A stretch of 64,000 nt of DNA from the NCBI RefSeq assembly GCF_003019675.1, contig NZ_CP028105.1, positions 2,372,282 through 2,436,281 on the forward strand. Direction: 5' to 3'. Below are positions 26,401 through 34,470 of this stretch, piece by piece; positions within the stretch are counted from its first letter, which is position 1; every line of letters begins with the position of its first letter. The notes beneath the pieces were generated by a model. The model worked only from the letters and a program-made list of their open reading frames with translations. It was not told where the DNA came from and searched no databases. A program made the position numbers and the translations under genes. The DNA comes from Fusobacterium ulcerans. Its GTDB lineage: Bacteria; Fusobacteriota; Fusobacteriia; Fusobacteriales; Fusobacteriaceae.

Positions 26401-27037
26401 GATGCTCAGGGTTAAGAGCTCTTTCTCTGAAAGCTTGAACTTCGTTCATGTCTATTAAGTTTTTGAAAACTTCATAGTCAATAACTTCTACTTTTTGAAT
26501 TTCGTGAGAAGTTCTGAATCCATCAAAGAAGTGCATGAAAGGAATTCTTGTTTTGATAGCTGCTAAGTGAGCTACTCCTGCAAGGTCCATAACTTCTTGA
26601 ACTGAGTTAGTTGCTAACATAGCAAATCCAGTTTGTCTAGCAGCATATATATCTTGATGGTCTCCGAAGATAGATAATGCTTGAGCAGATAGTGCTCTTG
26701 CTGATACATGGATAACTCCTGGAAGAAGTTCTCCAGCTATTTTATACATGTTAGGTATTTTTAATAATAATCCTTGAGAAGCAGTATAAGTTGTTGTTAG
26801 TGCTCCTGCTTGTAAAGACCCGTGTACAGTTCCAGCAGCTCCTGCTTCAGATTGCATTTCTACTACTTTTACTGGTACTCCGAAAATATTTTTCATTCCT
26901 TTTGAAGCCCATTCATCTGTGTATTCTGCCATTGGAGATGATGGAGTGATTGGGTAGATTCCAGCTACTTCTGTGAACGCATATGAAGCGTACGCAGCAG
27001 CTTGGTTACCGTCCATAGTCTGCATTTTTTTAACCAT
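23453..27037 (-). CDS. nifJ: Pyruvate:ferredoxin (flavodoxin) oxidoreductase, one-chain type
   Basis: 1194 residues containing all PFOR domains in order: N-terminal pyrimidine-binding domain (AAYASYAFTEVAGIYPITPSSPMAEY), the transketolase-C-like part, the gamma domain, a ferredoxin domain with CIQCNQCSYVCP and CTGCGSCANTCP, and the thiamine pyrophosphate domain with CPGCGETPYLK, GDGWAYDIGYGG and EVYSNTGGQ. It oxidises pyruvate and CoA to acetyl-CoA, CO2 and reduced ferredoxin in the cytosol. Between the gamma and ferredoxin domains there is a short insertion (about residues 627-642) with six Cys and two His, which I do not recall from standard PFORs. GGAGG precedes the ATG. pta-ackA lie immediately upstream on the same strand. 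Confidence 0.96.
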   Translation of the reverse strand: MVKKMQTMDGNQAAAYASYAFTEVAGIYPITPSSPMAEYTDEWASKGMKNIFGVPVKVVEMQSEAGAAGTVHGSLQAGALTTTYTASQGLLLKIPNMYKIAGELLPGVIHVSARALSAQALSIFGDHQDIYAARQTGFAMLATNSVQEVMDLAGVAHLAAIKTRIPFMHFFDGFRTSHEIQKVEVIDYEVFKNLIDMNEVQAFRERALNPEHPVTRGTAENDDIYFQAREAQNKFYDAVPDVVAHYMAEISKATGRDYKPFNYYGAPDAERIIIAMGSICPISEETIDYLNAKGEKVGIVSVHLFRPFSEKYFFDVFPKTVKKIAVLDRTKEPGSVGEPLLQDIQSIFYGKENAPVIVGGRYGLSSKDTTPAQVVAVFENLKLDQPKNKFTVGIVDDVTFTSLEVGAPISVTSPDVKECLFFGLGADGTVGANKNSIKIIGDKTDLYAQGYFAYDSKKSGGVTRSHLRFGKTPIKASYLISNPSFVACSVPAYLHLYDMTSGIRKGGSFLINCIWSPEEAVKEIPAKVKKDLAKNGARLFIINATALAEEIGLGQRTNTIMQAAFFKLADIIPFEEAQQYMKDYAKKSYAKKGDDIVQMNYSAIDKGAEGLIEVPVDPAWADLDVTCDCSGHEHENCCCGTCSSEMTKTEKFVERIAKPVNAIKGYDLPVSAFDGYEDGTFENGTSAFEKRGIAVHVPVWIAENCIQCNQCSYVCPHAVLRPFLMTAEEKAASPVELKTIKPIGKGLEGFEYRMQVSALDCTGCGSCANTCPAKEKALVMKPIADSLEAGEDRKAGYLFNNVEYRSDLMSKDTVKGSQFAQPLFEFHGACPGCGETPYLKAITQLFGDRMMIANATGCSSIYSGSAPATPYTTNKNGHGPSWASSLFEDNAEFGMGMHVAVEAMRDRLQNIMEVNMDKVPAEVAELFKEWIENRSSAAKTQEVSAKIIAALEGKDCEICKEILSLKQYLIKKSQWIFGGDGWAYDIGYGGVDHVLASNEDINIVVLDTEVYSNTGGQASKSTPTGAIAKFAAAGKSVKKKDLAAIAMSYGHIYVAQVCMGANQQQYLKALKEAEAYNGPSLIIAYAPCINHGLKKGMSKVQNEMKLATECGYWPIFRYNPTLEAEGKNPLQIDSKEPNWDKYEEYLLGEVRYATLSKANPAHAKELFELNKFEAQRRWRQYNRLASMDFASEKK

Positions 27038-27090
27038 TACAATATCCTCCTATAATTTTAAAGTATTTTAAAAAAATTACTCTACTATAT

Positions 27091-27118
27091 ATTTTAAATC
27101 ATTATTAAAATTTGTCAA
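27091..27118 (-). promoter_or_regulatory. Promoter of the pyruvate:ferredoxin oxidoreductase gene
   Basis: Minus strand: exact TTGACA (27113-27118), 16-base spacer and TAAAAT (27091-27096), leaving a leader of about 45-50 bases. It allows expression independent of pta-ackA. Confidence 0.65.
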
Positions 27119-27154
27119 TTATAAATTCACTTTTTTTTGATATTTTTTAACAAA

Positions 27155-28357
27155 TTATTTTCCTGCAACAATTTTATAAGTATCTCTAGCTATTACAAGC
27201 TCTTCATTTGTAGGTATTTTATAAACTAAAACTTTAGAATCTTCAGTAGAAAGTTTTACATTTCCTTTTTTTCTAACTGAGTTAACTTCTTTATCAATCT
27301 TTGCTCCCATGAATTCAAGTCCACTGATTACAGATTCTCTTATTCCAGCAGCATTTTCTCCAATTCCTCCAGCGAAGCAGATTGCGTCTACTCCACCCAT
27401 AGCAGCAGCATAAGCTCCTATGTAAGATTTGATTTTGTAGATAAACATTTCTTCAGCAAGTATAGCTCTTTCGTCTCCTTCAGCTACACCGTTTTCCATA
27501 TCTCTACAGTCAGAAGATTTTCCATAGATTCCCAATATTCCAGATTCTTTGTTTAATCTGTTATCCATTTCTTTATCAGTTAATCCTCTTTTGTTTTTGA
27601 TGAATAGAACAGCAGCAGGATCGATATCTCCACATCTAGTTCCCATCATAAGACCTTGTAATGGAGTAAGTCCCATTGAAGTGTCTACGCATTTTCCATC
27701 TACTACAGCAGACATAGAGGCTCCGTTTCCTAAGTGGCAAACAATTATTTTAGAGTGCTCAGGATTTCCCATGATCTCTCTCATTGTTTCAGAAACATAA
27801 AGATGAGATGTTCCGTGGAATCCATATTTTCTAACTTTTAAATCTTTGTAATCTTCATATGGTAAAGCATACATATATGCTTTTGCTGGCATTGTTTGAT
27901 GGAATGCAGTATCAAAAACTCCTACATTAGGTTTACCAGGCATAAGAGCCATGCAAGTTCTAACACCCATTAAGTTAGCTGGGTTGTGTAGAGGTGCAAG
28001 GTCATTGTTTTCTTCAACAGCTTTCATAACATCTTCATTTAATAATACTGATGAAGCAAATGTTTCTCCACCATGTACCATTCTATGTCCGATAGCTCCA
28101 ACTTCTTCAACAGAAGCGATAACTCCGTTTTCTTTATCAACTATAGCGTTGATTACTAATTCTAATGCTTCTTTATGAGTAGGCATAGGTTTTTTGATTT
28201 CGATTTCAAAATCTTTAGCAGGTACTTCATATTCCATTCTAGAACCATCAATTCCGATTCTTTCACAAAGTCCTTTTGCAAATACTTCTTTAGTTTCAGG
28301 GTTCATCAATTGATATTTTAATGATGAACTTCCACAGTTTATTACTAAAACTTTCAT
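27155..28357 (-). CDS. ackA: Acetate kinase
   Basis: Converts acetyl phosphate and ADP to acetate and ATP in the cytosol. 400 residues, the family norm. Signatures: KVLVINCGSSSLKYQL at the N-terminus, GHRMVHGGE, FDTAFHQTMP with the catalytic Asp/His region, KYGFHGTSH, CHLGNGAS, GLTPLQGLMMGTRCGDIDP and FAGGIGENA. A TTG six codons earlier overlaps the GGAGGT site; the ATG at 28357 lies 9-10 bases after it and is the start. It follows pta by 33 bases and completes the acetate branch. Confidence 0.97.
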   Translation of the reverse strand: MKVLVINCGSSSLKYQLMNPETKEVFAKGLCERIGIDGSRMEYEVPAKDFEIEIKKPMPTHKEALELVINAIVDKENGVIASVEEVGAIGHRMVHGGETFASSVLLNEDVMKAVEENNDLAPLHNPANLMGVRTCMALMPGKPNVGVFDTAFHQTMPAKAYMYALPYEDYKDLKVRKYGFHGTSHLYVSETMREIMGNPEHSKIIVCHLGNGASMSAVVDGKCVDTSMGLTPLQGLMMGTRCGDIDPAAVLFIKNKRGLTDKEMDNRLNKESGILGIYGKSSDCRDMENGVAEGDERAILAEEMFIYKIKSYIGAYAAAMGGVDAICFAGGIGENAAGIRESVISGLEFMGAKIDKEVNSVRKKGNVKLSTEDSKVLVYKIPTNEELVIARDTYKIVAGK

Positions 28358-28390
28358 TATACGTTTAACCTCCAAGATTATATTTTTTTA

Positions 28391-29389
28391 TTATTCAGCT
28401 GCTTGAACTGCTGTAATTGCTACTAGGTTTACGATGTCATCTACTGAACATCCTCTTGATAAGTCATTGATAGGAGATGCAAGTCCTTGAATTAATGGAC
28501 CATAAGCATTAGCACCAGCTAATCTTTGAACTAGTTTGTATCCAATGTTTCCAGCTGCAAGGTTAGGGAAAACTAATATGTTAGCACTTCCAGCAACTTT
28601 AGACTCAGGACATTTTTTCATTGCTACTGATTTAACGATAGCAGCATCAGCCTGTATCTCAGCTTCGTAAGGGAATGTAACTCCTCTTTCTTTTAAGATA
28701 TTTCCAGCTTCTTTTACTACATCGATATCAGGGTGGTTTGCAGAACCTTTAGTTGAGAAAGTCATTAAAGCAACTTTTCCCTCCATTCCTACTACATTTT
28801 TAGCAGTAACAACTGAAGCTTCAGCAATATCTGCTAATTGCTCAGAAGTTGGAACTGGGATAACTGAACAGTCTCCAAATAGTAAAACTTCTCCATAAGT
28901 TTCTTGTCTTTCTGTAAGTTCCATAACAAACATAGAAGAAACAGTTTTTATTCCAGGTTTAGTTCCTATGATTTGTAGTCCAGCTCTTAATACATCAGCT
29001 GTAGGTGAATCTGATCCAGATACCATAGCATCAGCATCTTTCATTTTTACCATCATAGCTCCATAGAAGTTAGAATCAGTTGACATGATTTCTTTAGCTT
29101 TTTCAAAAGTCATTCCTTTTTTTGCTCTTAATTCAGCAAATTTAGTTGCATATTCGTCTAATTTTGGAGAATTAGCGATTTCGATTATTTCTACACCTTT
29201 TAAAGATATTCCTAAGTCGTTAGCAACTCTTTCCATATCTTCTTTAATTCCTAAAACTACAGGTTTAGCTACTCCTAATTCAACTATTTTAGCCGCAGCA
29301 GTAACTACTCTTTCATCTTTTCCTTCTGGTAATACAACTGTTTTACCAACTGTTCTTGCTTTTTCTCTTATTTTAACTAAAAAACTCAA
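28391..29389 (-). CDS. pta: Phosphate acetyltransferase
   Basis: Exchanges CoA of acetyl-CoA for phosphate, giving acetyl phosphate. 332 residues, the short catalytic-domain-only form. Blocks: TVVLPEGKDERVVTAA, GSDSPTADVLRAGLQIIGT, VMELTERQETYGEVLLFGDC, ALMTFSTKGSA, EIQADAAI and AGSANILVFPNLAAGNIGYKLVQRLAGANAYGPLIQG. A GTG at 29398 abuts AAGGAA, so the TTG at 29389, nine bases beyond it, is the likely start. It heads the minus-strand unit with ackA. Confidence 0.96.
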   Translation of the reverse strand: MSFLVKIREKARTVGKTVVLPEGKDERVVTAAAKIVELGVAKPVVLGIKEDMERVANDLGISLKGVEIIEIANSPKLDEYATKFAELRAKKGMTFEKAKEIMSTDSNFYGAMMVKMKDADAMVSGSDSPTADVLRAGLQIIGTKPGIKTVSSMFVMELTERQETYGEVLLFGDCSVIPVPTSEQLADIAEASVVTAKNVVGMEGKVALMTFSTKGSANHPDIDVVKEAGNILKERGVTFPYEAEIQADAAIVKSVAMKKCPESKVAGSANILVFPNLAAGNIGYKLVQRLAGANAYGPLIQGLASPINDLSRGCSVDDIVNLVAITAVQAAE

Positions 29390-29543
29390 AACAATCACTT
29401 CCTTAATATTATTTATTTTTTATCTTTTTATCTTTTCATGTTCAGAGGACATACTTATCCCTTAAGTGTTAAATATATACTAACAAATTTTAACTATAAT
29501 TACAATTAATTTTGAAAAACATATACAAAATAAAAGTATATTA

Positions 29544-30704
29544 TTAGTCGAATATAGCTTGTATATATTCTTTTGCATCAAACTTCCTTAAATCTTCAAT
29601 CTTTTCGCCTACTCCAATAAACTTAATTGGTTTTTTAATCTCTTCAGATATACTGAACACAATCCCCCCTTTAGCAGTTCCATCTAATTTAGTTATTATG
29701 AAACCAGTTAAATCAGTTACTTCATTGAAAACTTTTGCTTGTGAAAGTCCATTCTGACCAGTGGTACCATCTATTACCAGAATAGATTCATAATGCTGAT
29801 CACCTAATTTTTTCTTAATGATATTATGAATTTTTTCTAATTCTTTCATTAAGTTATTTTTATTATGAAGCCTTCCAGCAGTGTCTATGATAGCTATATC
29901 TGCTCCCCTTGCTTCAGCAGCGGCAAGGGTATCAAAGACAACAGCCCCAGGATCAGAACCTTGTGTACTTTTAACTATTTCAGCACCAGATCTTTTTGCC
30001 CATTCTTCAAGCTGTTCAATTGCAGCAGCTCTAAATGTATCACCAGCACCTAGTATAACTTTTTTACCATCTTTTACGAATTTAGAAGCTAGTTTACCAA
30101 TAGTAGTAGTTTTTCCTACTCCATTTACACCAACTACAAGAATAACATTTAATTTACCATCTTCTATAACTATATCATTTCCCTCTTTGATAAGGAAACC
30201 TTCCATAACTTCTTTTAAGACAGGATAAATATCCTTAGGATCTTTTATTCCTCTCTTTTTTACTTCTTTTTCTAAAGCACCAACTATTTTTACTGTCATA
30301 TCCATACCAATATCAGACTGGATAAGGATATCTTCTAACTCTTCATACATTTCAAAATCTATTACACTTCTTCCTAAGATAAAAGATTTTAACTTACCAA
30401 ATAATCCCTCTCTAGATTTAAAAAGTTTATCTTTGAGGGAAGTAAAAAATCCTTTGCTCTCCTCTTCTTTTTTTATTTCTGGAATAGGGTCTTTTAACTC
30501 TTCCATTTTTTCTTCAAGTACAGGTTCAGTTAAATCTTCCTCTTTTTCTTCAGGAATAGATTCGATTATTTCTTTTTCTATTTCAAGTTCTGATTTTTCT
30601 TTATTTTCTTCAAGAATTTCAGAGATTTCAACACCAGCAACAGTGACATTACTCTTCTCTTCTTCATTCTTATCTTTCTTAAAAAGTTTGCTGAAAAAAC
30701 CCAT
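29544..30704 (-). CDS. ftsY: Signal recognition particle receptor FtsY
   Basis: SRP GTPase that docks ribosome-SRP complexes at the membrane. 386 residues: an acidic, Lys/Glu-rich A region (about 1-90), an N domain of helices, then the G domain with GVNGVGKTTTIGKLA (P-loop), GDTFRAAAIEQL, DTAGRLHNKNNLMKEL and TKLDGTAKGG. The C-terminal GVGEKIEDLRKFDAKEYI is the closing helix. AGGAGGAC precedes the ATG. It stands alone between pta and the FAD protein. Confidence 0.95.
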   Translation of the reverse strand: MGFFSKLFKKDKNEEEKSNVTVAGVEISEILEENKEKSELEIEKEIIESIPEEKEEDLTEPVLEEKMEELKDPIPEIKKEEESKGFFTSLKDKLFKSREGLFGKLKSFILGRSVIDFEMYEELEDILIQSDIGMDMTVKIVGALEKEVKKRGIKDPKDIYPVLKEVMEGFLIKEGNDIVIEDGKLNVILVVGVNGVGKTTTIGKLASKFVKDGKKVILGAGDTFRAAAIEQLEEWAKRSGAEIVKSTQGSDPGAVVFDTLAAAEARGADIAIIDTAGRLHNKNNLMKELEKIHNIIKKKLGDQHYESILVIDGTTGQNGLSQAKVFNEVTDLTGFIITKLDGTAKGGIVFSISEEIKKPIKFIGVGEKIEDLRKFDAKEYIQAIFD

Positions 30705-30826
30705 TTATTATGTCCTCCTAAAAATAACTTCTTTTCATTAATTTTACCATACTTTATACAGTTTTTCAATTTAAAAGAGTGAAAATGAATCCAAATGTGA
30801 GCATTTTTCTTTCTTTGCACAGTGAA

Positions 30827-30879
30827 ATAAAAAAATAACACTGGCTATAAAATTTTTAATTTCATAGAACAGTGTTATT
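30827..30879 (-). terminator. Terminator of the FAD-protein gene
   Basis: Perfect 10-pair stem AATAACACTG (30834-30843) / CAGTGTTATT (30870-30879); the 26-base loop contains a further CTAT/ATAG pairing. On the minus strand it is followed by a T run. It ends the long minus-strand train of repair and translation genes. Confidence 0.8.
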
Positions 30880-30886
30880 ATAAATA

Positions 30887-32281
30887 TTATAATTTAGTTA
30901 AAATATTTCTTACAGCTAATATTCCCATTACAGCAGCAATGTTCAATCCGCTTCCATAACCAGAACTGTCTCCAGCAGCATAAAGACCTTTTATACTTGT
31001 TTCCATCTCTTTAGTTATTTCTATTCTTGTACTTCTGAATTTTATTTCTGGAAAATAAAGTAAAAGATCACCAGAAGCAAATCCAGGAGTAATTTTATCA
31101 AGAACTTCAATAAATTCCATTATATTGTCTAGAAGTCTTTGAGGACATGCCAGAGCAATATCTCCAGCAACATAATCTTCAGTAGTTGGAATAATATTTA
31201 ATCTTGAAAGTTTTTCATCAGTTGATCTTCTTCCAGCTTTTAAGTCTATATATGACTGAACTAAAAGTTTACCACCAGTAAGCATTGATGACATTTTAGC
31301 TATTGCAGTTGCATATTCAAATGGTTGATTGAATGGCTCTGTAAATTTTTTAGTACATAATAAAGCTAGATTTGTATTAGTAGATTTTCTATCTTTATAA
31401 GCATGTCCATTTGCAAGAACGAAATCATCCTCATATTTTTCAGCAGCAATAAATCCACTAGGGTTACTACAGAAAGTTCTCATTTTATCTCTATAGTTTC
31501 TAGAGTAATAAATCATCTTTGCTTCATAGAAATTTTCATTGATTTCTTTCATAATAATATCAGGAATTTCAGCTCTTACTCCAATATCGATAGCACCATT
31601 TTCATATTTTATATCATGCTCTTTGCAAAGATCCATCATCTTTTGGGCACCACTTCTTCCCATTCCAATGACTACATGATCTGAATAATACTCTTCTCTT
31701 TTTCCTTTGTGAGTTACTGCTACTCCTTTTATTGTTTTATCTTCAATAATAAGGCTTTCTATCTCTCTTTCAGTAGCAAATTCTACGCCTTTTTCAATTA
31801 AATAATCTATGAGCTGAGTATATAATTTTCTTGAACCATCAGTTCCTAAGTGCATAGTAGGAGTATCAACAAGCTGAATACCATTTTCTATACATCCTCT
31901 TTTTATTTTTTCCATGACAGAATTATAATTCATTCCTGCTGGTTTTTCATTAAATCCAAATTTTCTATATATATTTACTACATCCTGAATAGTATCATTA
32001 ACTATTTTTTTTCCTGTTACATTGTGTACATCTCCTCCTACTCTGTAATCCATATTGAATTTTGAGTCGGAAAAAGCTCCAGCACCACTTACTCCATAGA
32101 TTATTGAGCAAGTAGGACAATTTACACATTTTCCAAGAGTTTCTTTAGGGCATACCCTCTGTTTAAGCATTCTTCCCTTATCTATAATCAGTATTTTAAC
32201 TCCATCCTTTTTTTCTACAGCTTCATAAGCACCAAATACCCCTGCTTGTCCACCGCCTAAAAAGATAATGTCATATTTCAC
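30887..32281 (-). CDS. FAD-dependent oxidoreductase of the COG2509 type, function unknown
   Basis: 464 residues with an N-terminal dinucleotide fold (IIFLGGGQAGVFGAYEAVEK) and a C-terminal FAD-closing segment (GLYAAGDSSGYGSGLNIAAVMG). Between them is a cysteine set, VCPKETLGKCVNCPTCSIIYG (about residues 40-60), and the block GVSGAGAFSDSKFN. This matches the conserved but uncharacterised flavoprotein family often annotated as FAD-dependent dehydrogenase. The preferred start is the GTG at 32281, seven bases after GGAGGT; a GTG at 32299 overlaps that site. It is the last gene of a long minus-strand run. Substrate unknown. Confidence 0.8.
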   Translation of the reverse strand: MKYDIIFLGGGQAGVFGAYEAVEKKDGVKILIIDKGRMLKQRVCPKETLGKCVNCPTCSIIYGVSGAGAFSDSKFNMDYRVGGDVHNVTGKKIVNDTIQDVVNIYRKFGFNEKPAGMNYNSVMEKIKRGCIENGIQLVDTPTMHLGTDGSRKLYTQLIDYLIEKGVEFATEREIESLIIEDKTIKGVAVTHKGKREEYYSDHVVIGMGRSGAQKMMDLCKEHDIKYENGAIDIGVRAEIPDIIMKEINENFYEAKMIYYSRNYRDKMRTFCSNPSGFIAAEKYEDDFVLANGHAYKDRKSTNTNLALLCTKKFTEPFNQPFEYATAIAKMSSMLTGGKLLVQSYIDLKAGRRSTDEKLSRLNIIPTTEDYVAGDIALACPQRLLDNIMEFIEVLDKITPGFASGDLLLYFPEIKFRSTRIEITKEMETSIKGLYAAGDSSGYGSGLNIAAVMGILAVRNILTKL

Positions 32282-32308
32282 TATTTTAACCTCCAGCACA
32301 ATTCTTTT

Positions 32309-32788
32309 TTAATGTTCACACCAATTCATATTTTGTGAAAAAACATTGAATGGCAGGTTGGCATGGATCTCCCCTGTGCGACCAGAGTAGTCATAATTCC
32401 ATCCCCCTATATTTGTTCCATTCCTAAAATCATTTGTATTGTAAACTTCATTACTACTATTTACTCTTTCATTTTCTGGAGTCTTAGGAATGCTGTTTCT
32501 CCCATATATTTCTGCAAAGGAAATAGTTTCTCCAGTGGGAGTTTTAAAATCTAAAATTTTAAGATTATCCTTTGCTCCATCTTTAGTGAGATCAGGGTAA
32601 TCTTTAGTTAGAGTATAATATTTTTCAAGGGCTATTCTAAGTTCTCTCAAATTTTTTAGAGTAGCTTCTGCTTTTCTAGCTTCTTTTAAGTCATTTATAT
32701 TGTAGATACCTATTAGAATTATTACTGCTATTCCTAAAATAACAGTACCAGTTCCCAACATTACTTTCCAATCAAAATTTTTTTTCAT
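32309..32788 (-). CDS. Pilin-like membrane-anchored protein, function unknown
   Basis: 159 residues: a short positive N-terminus, one hydrophobic helix (about residues 10-28), then KEARKAEATLKNLRELRIALEKYYTLTKDYPDLT, which has the pattern of a type IV pilin or type II pseudopilin (long N-terminal helix, then ALxxYYxxxxxYP). The rest is a small C-terminal domain with GTNIGGWNYDYSGRTGEI, also reminiscent of pseudopilins. No canonical prepilin peptidase site with Glu at position 5 is present, so export or assembly may differ. No other pilus or secretion gene is nearby. It sits in the gene train between the yqeH-type GTPase and the FAD protein. Confidence 0.55.
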   Translation of the reverse strand: MKKNFDWKVMLGTGTVILGIAVIILIGIYNINDLKEARKAEATLKNLRELRIALEKYYTLTKDYPDLTKDGAKDNLKILDFKTPTGETISFAEIYGRNSIPKTPENERVNSSNEVYNTNDFRNGTNIGGWNYDYSGRTGEIHANLPFNVFSQNMNWCEH

Positions 32789-32797
32789 TGCTGTTCC

Positions 32798-33910
32798 TTA
32801 TCTTTTTGGTTTAATAAAAGCATCTCTTACAATTATTCCAGCTTCTTTAGGAAGAGTGACTTCAATTTCTAAAGGACCTCTTTTTACTGATATCCATCCC
32901 AATCCTTTAAATACCAATTCTTCTCCAGCCTGTACTTTTATTTTTTTCTTTATCATTTCCAATTTTTTATATTGATCTCTGCAATTATCACATGGAGGAT
33001 AAAGCAGATCTTTTCTACCAGAAGTCAGAAGTTCTTTTAATCTTTCTGTATTTGTTTCATGGAAAGTTACATCTTTTGCAGCATAAAGAGAGAAGATAGG
33101 CATAGTGTCATCTTCATTTAAAACTCTAAACCAAAGTAATTCTCCAATTAAAAGAGCTCTTCCTTTTTTTACTTTAAAAGTTTTTCTAGAAATTTCACCA
33201 GATGGAACCATTTTTAAGTTGCATTCCTCACATACTAAATCTGAAATACGACCTTCAGGAATAAGTCCAGGAGTATCTACTAATACAATGTTTGTATGAG
33301 GAATTTGGTTTTTTACACTTTTAAGTGTAGTACCTGGATATTTAGAAACTGTTACTTTTTTAGCTCCTAAAAGTCTATTTACAATACTTGATTTTCCAAC
33401 ATTAGTAACACCAAGAACTATAGCTTCCACTCCATCAGGATAGAAATGCTTTATTTTTTTAAATATACCATTAATTCCATAACCATTTTTACTGCTTACA
33501 ATTGCAATATCAAGAGGAGCAATTCCCTCTTCTGCCAATCTGTCTTTTACCCAATCAGATACTTCAGAAGGATGTTTGTCATCAGGGATAAGATCCAGTT
33601 TATTGATAACTACTATTGAGTCCATTTCTCTAAGAACATCAAGTATTTCATCATCAAAAGAACCTTCAAAATCTATTATATCAAATACTGCTACAGCTAA
33701 TTTAGAATACTGCATAGCTTCCTGTACTTCTTTTCTGTAATCATCTTTGTTTAATCTTACAGGCATATATTTACCATAATTTTTTATTTTAAAACATCTC
33801 TGGCAGTAATGATCACCATTTTCTTGAAGTTTTCCTTCTGGTAAATATCCACTTTTATTTGCATCCTCACTTTGTAATTCTATTCCACACCCAACACATT
33901 TTTTGCCCAT
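32798..33910 (-). CDS. yqeH: YqeH-type circularly permuted ribosome biogenesis GTPase
   Basis: 370 residues. An N-terminal zinc finger (CVGCG ... HYCQRC) precedes a circularly permuted GTPase domain: NKLDLIP (G4) comes before GVTNVGKSSIVNRLL (G1) and DTPGLIPEG (G3). In Bacillus YqeH assists 30S subunit assembly. The ATG at 33910 is chosen because it lies eight bases from AAGGAG; another ATG six bases upstream is too close. It occupies the position next to hslV where many Firmicutes have hslU. Confidence 0.92.
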   Translation of the reverse strand: MGKKCVGCGIELQSEDANKSGYLPEGKLQENGDHYCQRCFKIKNYGKYMPVRLNKDDYRKEVQEAMQYSKLAVAVFDIIDFEGSFDDEILDVLREMDSIVVINKLDLIPDDKHPSEVSDWVKDRLAEEGIAPLDIAIVSSKNGYGINGIFKKIKHFYPDGVEAIVLGVTNVGKSSIVNRLLGAKKVTVSKYPGTTLKSVKNQIPHTNIVLVDTPGLIPEGRISDLVCEECNLKMVPSGEISRKTFKVKKGRALLIGELLWFRVLNEDDTMPIFSLYAAKDVTFHETNTERLKELLTSGRKDLLYPPCDNCRDQYKKLEMIKKKIKVQAGEELVFKGLGWISVKRGPLEIEVTLPKEAGIIVRDAFIKPKR

Positions 33911-33922
33911 ACACATCTCTCC

Positions 33923-34456
33923 TTAACTTAATACATCATAAACTATATTCAAATTTGTATAAATACACATTTCACCAGCTATTTCCATAGCTTCCACTGC
34001 TATTTCTTCAGCAGACATATCCTTGTTGTTCCTTATAAGAGCTCTGGCAGCAGCATAAGCATAGTTACCACCGCTTCCAATAGCAGCTACATCTCCATCA
34101 GGTTCTATTACATCACCATTACCTGAAAGAATCAGTATCATATTTTTATCAGCTACAATAAGCATAGCATCTAAAACTCTTAGAGCTTTATCTGTTCTCC
34201 AGTCCTTTGCAAGTTCCACAGAGGCTTTTTTTAAATTTCCTCCAAACTCATCTAATTTATTTTCAAATTTATCCATTAGTGCAAAAGCATCAGCAGCAGC
34301 TCCTGCAAATCCAGCTAAAACTTCATAATCACCTATTTTACGTATTTTTTTTGCATTGCCTTTGAAAACTACCTCTCCAAAAGTGACTTGTCCATCACCT
34401 GCAACAGCAACTTTTCCATCTTTTTTTACTGCTATAATTGTAGTAGCTCTTATCAT
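33923..34456 (-). CDS. hslV: ATP-dependent protease peptidase subunit HslV (ClpQ)
   Basis: Threonine protease of the HslUV complex, 177 residues. The sequence begins [27 protein letters not shown]; the catalytic Thr is exposed after removal of the first residues, and [11 protein letters not shown] carries the catalytic Lys. [16 protein letters not shown] near the C-terminus is conserved. GAGGAG precedes the ATG. Order upstream (topA, trmFO, Xer, hslV) is the same as in Bacillus and relatives, but the ATPase gene hslU, which normally follows, is absent here. It may be elsewhere in the genome. Confidence 0.93.
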   Translation of the reverse strand: MIRATTIIAVKKDGKVAVAGDGQVTFGEVVFKGNAKKIRKIGDYEVLAGFAGAAADAFALMDKFENKLDEFGGNLKKASVELAKDWRTDKALRVLDAMLIVADKNMILILSGNGDVIEPDGDVAAIGSGGNYAYAAARALIRNNKDMSAEEIAVEAMEIAGEMCIYTNLNIVYDVLS

Positions 34457-34470
34457 AATGTTTCACTCCT

